Assembly (NCBI GenBank): GCA_018894105.1
Contig: CM032133.1
Coordinates: 8,880,501-8,944,500 of the forward strand
Length of the DNA stretch: 64,000 bases
Reading direction: 5' to 3'
From: Jacaranda mimosifolia
Taxonomy: Eukaryota > Streptophyta > Magnoliopsida > Lamiales > Bignoniaceae
Of this stretch, positions 57,701-64,000 are shown in pieces; within the stretch, counting starts at the first letter, position 1; every line of letters starts with the position of its first letter. Under the pieces are notes generated by a model. It was not told where the DNA came from. It saw nothing but the letters and a program-made list of their open reading frames with translations, and ran no database searches. Both the position numbers and the translations under genes were made by a program.

Positions 57701-58810
57701 CGGCCACCTAATGACATTCACTACGATTGGATTGGAAATAGCTCATAACACTTAGAGCATGTGCCACATCTGGTCTTGTACATTGAACGGCATATATTGT
57801 GCTTCTAATAGCAGACGCATAAGGTATGTAGGACATTCTTTGTCTCTCATAGTTAGTATTAGGAGCCATAGACTTGGAGAGACAAATGCCATGTCCCACA
57901 GGGAGGAATCCTCTCTTGGATTCTTCCATATTAAACCTCTTTAGTATCTTGTCAATGTACAGGGTTTGGGAAAGCCCCTGTATCCTTCTTGATCTATCTT
58001 TATAGATACGTATTCCTAATACGTAGGATGGTTCTCCCAAATCCTTCATGGTGAATTGAGTAGACAACCATGCTTTAGTACACTCTAACATTTCTTTCTC
58101 ATTCCTAATGAGAAAAATGTCATTAACATAAAGTACAATAAACTATACACTACTCGTACTAGCCTTCTTGTACACACATAGTTCATACATATTTTTGACA
58201 AAGCCAAATGATTTGACTGTCGTGTCAAAATGTATGTTCCAACTTTGGGATACCTATTTAAGTCTATAAATGGATCTCTGGAGTTTGCAAACCTTTTGCT
58301 TACTCCCTTTGGATGTAAAACCTTGTGGTTGCTTTATATAAATTTCTTCGTCAATGTTTCCATTGAGAAAAGCAATTTTCACATCTATTTGTCATATCTC
58401 ATAGTCATAATATATGGTTATGGCAAATAAACTTCAAATAGATTTAGGCATTATGACTAGTAAAAAGGTTTCCTTGAAATTGATACTGGATCTTTGAGTG
58501 TAACCATTTGCCACTAGTCACGCCGTAAAGGTCATTACCTCTTTATCGAGTCCTAGCCTTTTCCTATAGATCCACTTGTAACAGTTGATCTACCAAAGTC
58601 CATACTTTGTTGGAGTACATGGAGTCCATTTCGGATTTCATGGCTTCAAACTAATGTCCCGAGTCTATGCCCAACATAGCTTCCTCATAGGTCTTCGGAT
58701 CATTATTCGATTGGCCTATTTCATAAAGGAATCCAAACCCTTCGGGTTGTTTCTTGATCGGTCTGACCTTTTTAGAGGTTGTGTGTAAAGCTCTTGCTGC
58801 TCATTCATTT
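57701..58810 (-). pseudogene. Copia RT, element D (broken)
   Basis: The open part 58091-57708 has KAWLSTQFTMKDLGEPSYVL, GIRIYKDRSRRIQGLSQ, YIDKILKRFNMEESKRG and YASAIRSTIYAVQCTRPDVA. Upstream, KQPQGFTSKGSKQKVCKLQR is readable near 58330. The catalytic motif (minus strand near 58130) reads LYVND instead of YVDD, so one catalytic Asp is replaced by Asn. Stops occur before and after the open part. Confidence 0.85.
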
Positions 58811-59640
58811 CCACCACTTGTGGAATTTGATGATCACTTTAAACTTTATCAAGTTCAACAACAACGCCATTTCTATCTGATAGAAATTTATTTTCCAAAA
58901 AGTAGGCATTCCTCGAAACAAACACATTTTGTTCTGTGGGATCATAAAAGTAATAACCTGAAGACTCTTTTGGGTATTCCACAAACTTGCATAAGGTAGA
59001 TCTACTATCCAACTTGTCTCTCACTAACCGCTTGACGTAAACGGGAGACCCCCTAAACTTTGAGATAACAGTAAAATGGTGCTTTGCCGCACCACATCTC
59101 ATGCGGTGTTTTTGGCATTAACTTTGAAGGTACTACATTTACTAACTTGGCCGCCATTTTTAGGGTGTATCCCAAAAAGGATATAGGCACATCAGAAAAG
59201 CTCATCATGTAACGTACCATGTCTAGAAAGGTACAGTTTCTCCTTTCAACTACTCCATTGTGTTGTGGTATGCCAGGTGGAGTCCATTGAGAGAGAATTC
59301 CATTCTCCTTTAGATAACCCAAGAATTCAATACTTAAGTATTCTTCCCCTCGATCTAATTGAAGAGCTTTAATACTAAGTCCTTTTTGCTTTTCTATTTC
59401 ATTTCTATACTATTTTTAACTTTTCAAAGGCTTCACACTTGTACTTCATAAGATACACATGTCCGAACAGACTATAATCATCGGTGAAGGTGATGAAGTA
59501 AGAATAGCCTCCTCTCATTCTAACTCTTAGTAGGCCACATACATCCGTATAGATCAAATTAAATGATTTGTGGTTCGCTCCGTTTGTCCCACAAAAGGAG
59601 CCTTGGTCATTTTTTCCTTCAAACAAGATTCACAAGTAGG
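58811..59640 (-). pseudogene. Copia integrase, element D (broken)
   Basis: Three open pieces: 59626-59405 (LIYTDVCGLLRVRMRGGYSY, FITFTDDYSLFGHVYLMKYK; the first Asp is present in YTDVCG), 59322-59053 (NGILSQWTPPGIPQHNGVVE, RRNCTFLDMVRYMMSF, KTPHEMWCGKAPFY) and 59102-58839 (FRGSPVYVKRLVRDKLDSRS, ESSGYYFYDPTEQNVFVSRN). The catalytic Glu lies in VVERRN. Frameshifts separate them. Confidence 0.85.
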
Positions 59641-60150
59641 AAGATCCTCAATGCTACTAACATTTAATACTTTGAGAACTTGTAACTTGTTCATCCTATT
59701 TTTAGATATATGTCCAAGTCTTCCATGCCATAGGATGGCATCTTCTTAGTTATCTAATTTTCTTTTACTTGATTGAATGTGCATTAGTGAAGGTGGAGAA
59801 TCAAGTATGTACAATTTGTTATTCAATGTACCTTGTGCAATTAAGGAACAATTATATAATGCTTTCAACAACCCATTCAATATATAAAAATCACATCATT
59901 CATTATCAAGAATGGGAATAGAAATAATGTTCTTAACAAGGTTGGTTACATAATAACAAGGATTTAATACAATACAAGCATTCCCCAAGTCTAACTTAAC
60001 AATGCCTTGGACCATGTTGGCAACTCTTGCTCCATTTCCTAGGCGGAGGATCATATCCCCTTCGTTAAGACTCTTTCTTTTTTCCATCCGCTATAATGAA
60101 TTACAAAGGTAAGAACCACACGCAGTATCCAATACCCATGAGGAAGAATT
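59641..60150 (-). pseudogene. Copia protease and GAG-pre-integrase, element D
   Basis: The protease-like start WVLDTACGSYLCNS is near 60135-60090, then MEKRKSLNEGDMILRLGNGA, VQGIVKLDLGNACIVLNP and CYYVTNLVKNIISIPIL (60087-59896). The pre-integrase zinc-binding block, with CESCL-like and LGHIS words, is near 59740-59620. The usual protease D-S-G is DTA here, as in C. Confidence 0.75.
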
Positions 60151-61006
60151 AGTCATTAAGTGTACTTTAGTAACGTGCATACCCTTCTCAAGGGTTGCAA
60201 GGTAAGCTTTGCAATTCCTTTACCAATGGACATTTTCACCACAATGGAAACAAGTACCATCAGTTTTAGCCTCTTTTGTTTTCTTGATTCCCCCGAACTC
60301 TTCAAGGGCTGCTTTCCTTTAGAGGAAGAACTCTTATTCCTTTTACCTCCCTTTCTAGGACCCCTAGGACGCCTAGACTTAGAGGAGGAAGCAAGCATAA
60401 GAGGCTTTTTCTTTTTCATCATCGTCTCGACGGTCACCAACATATTCAATAATTCGTTAATCATCACTTCTTTCTTGGAGATATTAAAGTTCATAATAAA
60501 TTGGTAGAATGAGGAGGGCAATAATCGTATGATCAAATCCACGTGGAGCTCATTATCGACGATCACATCACATTTTCCAAGCTTCTCGACGAGTCCAATC
60601 ATCTTGAGCCCGTGATCATAGGCACTCGAATACTCAACCATCCTTGACCTAAAGAGCTCTCTAGATAAAGCGAACCTTTCGTGTCTTGTTTGAACACCAT
60701 ACAACTCTTGTAGGTGTGTATAGATCTCAATAGCATGTTTAATATACTCGTGATTCTTTTGGAGCTCACTGATCAAGGAAGTCATTATGAGACATCTCAC
60801 TTGCAGATTATCATCTACAAACTTAGTGAATAATTCACGGGCCTCATTGGTGGCGTCATCGTCTAAGGTGCTGGTGGACTTTGATCAAGGACATAGGTCA
60901 TCCTTTTGGAGTCTCGGATTATCTTGAAGTTTATCAACCAATTGTGGAAGTTAGGCCCGGTGAGCTTATTAGTTTCCAAAATAGTGAGGAATGGGTTCTT
61001 AGTCAT
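60151..61006 (-). pseudogene. Copia gag, element D (nearly open)
   Basis: The predicted start is the ATG at 61006 (MTKNPFLTILETNKLTGPNF). The part 60800-60156 is open for 214 codons: SELQKNHEYIKHAIEIYTHL, QELYGVQTRHERFALSRELF, RSRMVEYSSAYDHGLKMIGL, ELHVDLIIRLLPSSFYQFIM and NELLNMLVTVETMMKKKKPL. A Lys/Arg/Ser-rich tail follows. This is the UBN2-type gag of copia elements. A frameshift before the zinc knuckle, near 60250, puts the CCHC motif out of frame. Confidence 0.85.
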
Positions 61007-62221
61007 TTTATTTTGAAGATTTTGAAAATCCACAAGAGGCGAAAAAGAAGAGCATAAGCATATGATTGAATATTGATATTAAAAACATGTTCATGGTCTT
61101 TCAAGCATATTTTTCTCCACTATTTTATCAAATCCTTCACCCTCAAAAAGAATTCGAGAATTCTCATTTCTTAGTGAGAATCAAGACCCTAAAGACTTGT
61201 AAATGGACCCCCTTATCCGGATGTATATCCACAAACAATCCAAAGGTAAACAACTTTTGCTAATTACATCTCTATGCAACTCTTGATATATTTTACCTCA
61301 ATTTCATGTAGATCTCTTAATTAGACGATCTTTACATTACTAGGTGTTAAGTCGAATCTATCAATCAAACAACATCCCCCATATAGGAAGCCTCAAATCA
61401 AAGGTGTATCATAAGCTAAGTATATGGTCACAACTTTCCATCTAACTGTGACCCCGTGTCTAGATGTATATCACACAAAGATAGTAGCATCGTCATGCCA
61501 TATACTATTGGTAGAAGGCATGGATTAATTAAAACTATATTTAATTTGTATTCATTTTGACTTAATATTTGGAAGCACTTGACATTCTAAGTGGATGGTT
61601 TTCTTGCTTGCAAAGTTCTTATCATTTTATCTTCTTATTAAGTTTTCTATATCTTAACCATGCACTCATACATCAATAAGATATGAAAAGCATAAATAAA
61701 TAAATATGCCTAGCATGGTCCAATAGTAGGATGACCATGAGCCTTAACCAAGTGATGTACTTAGAGCCATAAGTGCACCACTTAGTTGATTTTAAGTGGA
61801 TTGATTAAATTTAGCTATTACATCAGTTTATCCCCATACATCAAGTGCTCAATCAAGCTTCTAAAAATAAGTTTAAGTAAGAATCATATTTTTCAAAAAC
61901 GCTCCAATAAACTCCAATCATATTGGATCTAAAAAAATGACCAAAACACCTTTAAGGCCAAATTTGACATGCTATATCATCATATAACATCATCTAATGC
62001 CAAATCAAAATTCAACATTAGTAACTTTGAATTAAAATATACTAATAATATGAATTAACACTTAAAACACATATTAGCATGCTATCAATTCATCAAGTAA
62101 AGGAGCCATATACAACATCATCCAAACACTCAAATCCATAGGTTGGATCAAGTATTTGGAGGTTTTGATCAATTCATCACATGAATGAATCAATCAAAAA
62201 TCCAAATCATAGCATGAATTA
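61007..62221 (-). other. Leader of copia element D (shortened)
   Basis: About 1.2 kb, against 2 kb in element C. It shares words such as the AGTGGTGCACTTAGAG region near 61740-61790 in inverse orientation. The CACGAGTCGTG palindromes and the GC-rich island are not recognisable, so this copy has lost them. Confidence 0.6.
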
Positions 62222-62234
62222 GGCTCTGATACCG
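62222..62234 (-). other. Primer-binding site of element D
   Basis: GGCTCTGATACCG on the plus strand is the inverse of CGGTATCAGAGCC. This is the initiator-Met primer site with one change, two bases from the LTR. Confidence 0.85.
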
Positions 62235-62236
62235 TT

Positions 62237-64000
62237 TGAAGTCATATATAACACTAGGATCTAATTATCAAAGCATAAAAACACCAAATGAACTAGGCTA
62301 CATATGAATCCAAGGATCTAAACATGCCATAGATTTATATTTGGCATGAGGATTACCTTGATTTTCATAAAATCGAAGGAAACTAGATAGAGGACTTCAA
62401 CTACTTAAATCTACCTCCGAGCGGCATAGTGGAATCCAAGCAACTTTTGCCCAATCAAATGAATTTGGAGTTGAGTGAAACTTAGACCAGTAGATCACCA
62501 ACGTCTTGATGATGCTCCAATGAATATTTCAACTCAAAAGGATCTCAGCGAAGTCTCTAATGGATGCTCCAAAGATTCTGCCTGAACAGAGGATCTCCAA
62601 AAGGATAGCAATCCAATTGTCTTGACTCCAATGATAAGATCCACACACCAATACACAATCCTTTTCTTCTCAATGTTAGTTGGAGAACAAAGAGAAGAAT
62701 GAAAGGATGGAGGCTTGATTTGGAGGTAGGAAATGAAGAAAAATGAAGCTTCAACATATAAGGCAACATTTGGGAAATTGGAGGAAAAATGAGAGAATCT
62801 AAAATTAGATCTAGATTGCTTACTTTCACATGTGAGTGGTTGCCCCCTCCTATATTTGTATATAAAGGGAGAATGGTGTGATGCCAAGGCTTCCTCAAGT
62901 TGGCAAGCAAGTCGCATTTGAATTTTGTGTGCATTTGAATTTCATTTGGAATCTTCATTTTATCTCCTGAAATTTCATCTAAATAAATCCTGATGACACA
63001 CAAAATGAACATTTCATTTGAATTTTTCCTCCAAAATTAATTCTTCATCTTAATTAAATTAAACACTTTAATTTAATTAATTACTCTTTGACTTAACTCT
63101 TAAGTCAATTTGTTTAACTCTTTAAGCAAGTCATTATTAACTTTTCTTAAGTTTAGTTAACCAATTGATAGTCATGTCGCACCAAATAATTAACTCCTTA
63201 ATTAATTGGTCTTAATTTAACTCCTTAAATTAATCAGATCAATTTAACAATTAAATTGATCAAGCCAAAATGACTACAAATCGTCTACCTCCAAAATCGG
63301 TCATTAAAGAATTTTTCTAACTCTTAGAAAATTATCTTTCATCAAGTAGGATTTACAATTGGCTTTTATGTGTGACCTATTAGGTTCTACCATTCATTGG
63401 TCGTGGGCTCACAAATCTGATACTTATAGAATATCAAATATTCACATTAGTTTAAACTCCTTTAAACTAATGACTCAATTCAATTAATCTCCATTAATTG
63501 AAGAATACCCAATCTCCATGGTCAATGTCTAAACTCAAGCCCATGGAGCCCAACTAATTGGTCAAAATGAATGCTTTTGGAGAATTATTCTAGCTCTACG
63601 CATACCAAGCAAATATGGTCCTTCTGTCTCTTATCTCCCGAAAGAAGCCTAGGGCAAGTTATTTGTCAGCACCCTAATAACCTTGATTCTATGTTTTTAT
63701 TCCAGATGTTTGGTTCCCTTTATGACCTCATCTTTGGAAAACTCATTTTTCCAAATTGTCATACTACCTTACGTAAGGATTTCTTAGAATCGATCATTAT
63801 AGAATAAATAGGAGATAAAGTCATCCTTCACAATGATATAGAGTTAGATCCCATCTTAGATCTCACAAACCTCCATGTCTAAGTGGTTCATACCCAACCT
63901 CCACTCAAAAGACTCACTAAGTGATCAAGGAAAAGTTAGAGCATAAGAACCTAAATACAAGGTCACCATGGATCCTCAGGTCAAAGGACTAATTATATGC
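62237..64000 (-). repeat. 5' LTR of element D (truncated by the window end)
   Basis: On the plus strand it begins TGAAGTCATATATAAC, matching 56042. It includes a TATA box on the minus strand (CTTTATATACAAATATAGG near 62850-62868) and one arm of the dyad (GGTGTGATGCCA at 62875-62886); the other arm is replaced. Sense-strand open frames of 127 and 151 codons lie here but are not conserved as proteins. Confidence 0.85.

Larger units (their letters stand above)
56042..64000 (-). mobile_element. Copia element D (minus strand, runs off the window)
   Basis: Inserted in the RT of element C. From its own 5' end: LTR (62237 to beyond 64000), primer site, leader, gag, protease, integrase, RT, RNase H and 3' LTR (56042-57130, internally deleted). 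It is the best preserved copy, yet stops remain in every domain. The candidate target duplication at its left edge is ATGGT (56037-56041); its partner lies outside. Confidence 0.85.

Noticed and set aside
62534..63012. Open frames of 127 and 151 codons on the minus strand
   Set aside because: They overlap each other within the copia 5' LTR. Similar peptides starting MHTKF appear in other LTR copies only because the DNA is homologous, and they end differently in each.

Overview
This window looks like nuclear DNA from a eudicot plant. It is AT-rich and full of simple repeats, plant LTR retrotransposons make up most of it, and its one intact gene encodes a plant-type acyl-activating enzyme with a peroxisomal targeting tripeptide. 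The species cannot be named from the sequence. There is nothing prokaryotic or organellar here, and I saw no tRNA or rRNA genes and no CRISPR array.

Layout. (1) 1-2439: AT-rich intergenic DNA with a 425-bp non-autonomous CACTA element at 1536-1960. (2) 2445-24959: a minus-strand Ty3/gypsy retrotransposon of Tat-lineage type, flanked by the 5-bp duplication GTTGG. Its pol carries the plant-type extra RNase H. Between pol and the 3' LTR it carries an antisense extra gene derived from a plant mobile domain (PMD) protein. A second Ty3/gypsy element, plus-strand and chromovirus-like (11004-22790, duplication CTACA), is inserted in its gag-pol. All of these ORFs are broken by stops and frameshifts. 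(3) 24965-31415: the low-repeat part. The only intact gene (29294-30970, minus strand) is a single-exon acyl-CoA synthetase of the plant AAE1/BZO1/CNL type ending in Ser-Arg-Met. (4) 31416-32515: a Tourist-like (PIF/Harbinger) non-autonomous element. (5) 32541-64000: a nest of one Ty1/copia family. Host copy F (32882 onward) has its reverse transcriptase split by three later insertions of the same family: a rearranged composite at 37569-44689 (duplication TATAG/TGTAG), a solo LTR at 44971-47095 (TTTAC) and element C from 47557. C has a second Tourist-like element in its 5' LTR (48743-50352, duplication TTA), and its RT is in turn interrupted by minus-strand element D (56042 to beyond 64000).

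Apart from the acyl-activating gene, nothing appears to encode a working product. The most interesting non-coding structures are these: an array of hairpin units with compensating arm changes in the chromovirus LTRs (3 units in one LTR, 7 in the other); a 27-bp dyad with 12-bp arms just upstream of the TATA box in the copia LTRs; repeated copies of the palindrome CACGAGTCGTG in the roughly 2-kb copia leader; and the antisense PMD gene of the Tat element. Identities and ages were not computed; family assignments rest on motifs read by eye.
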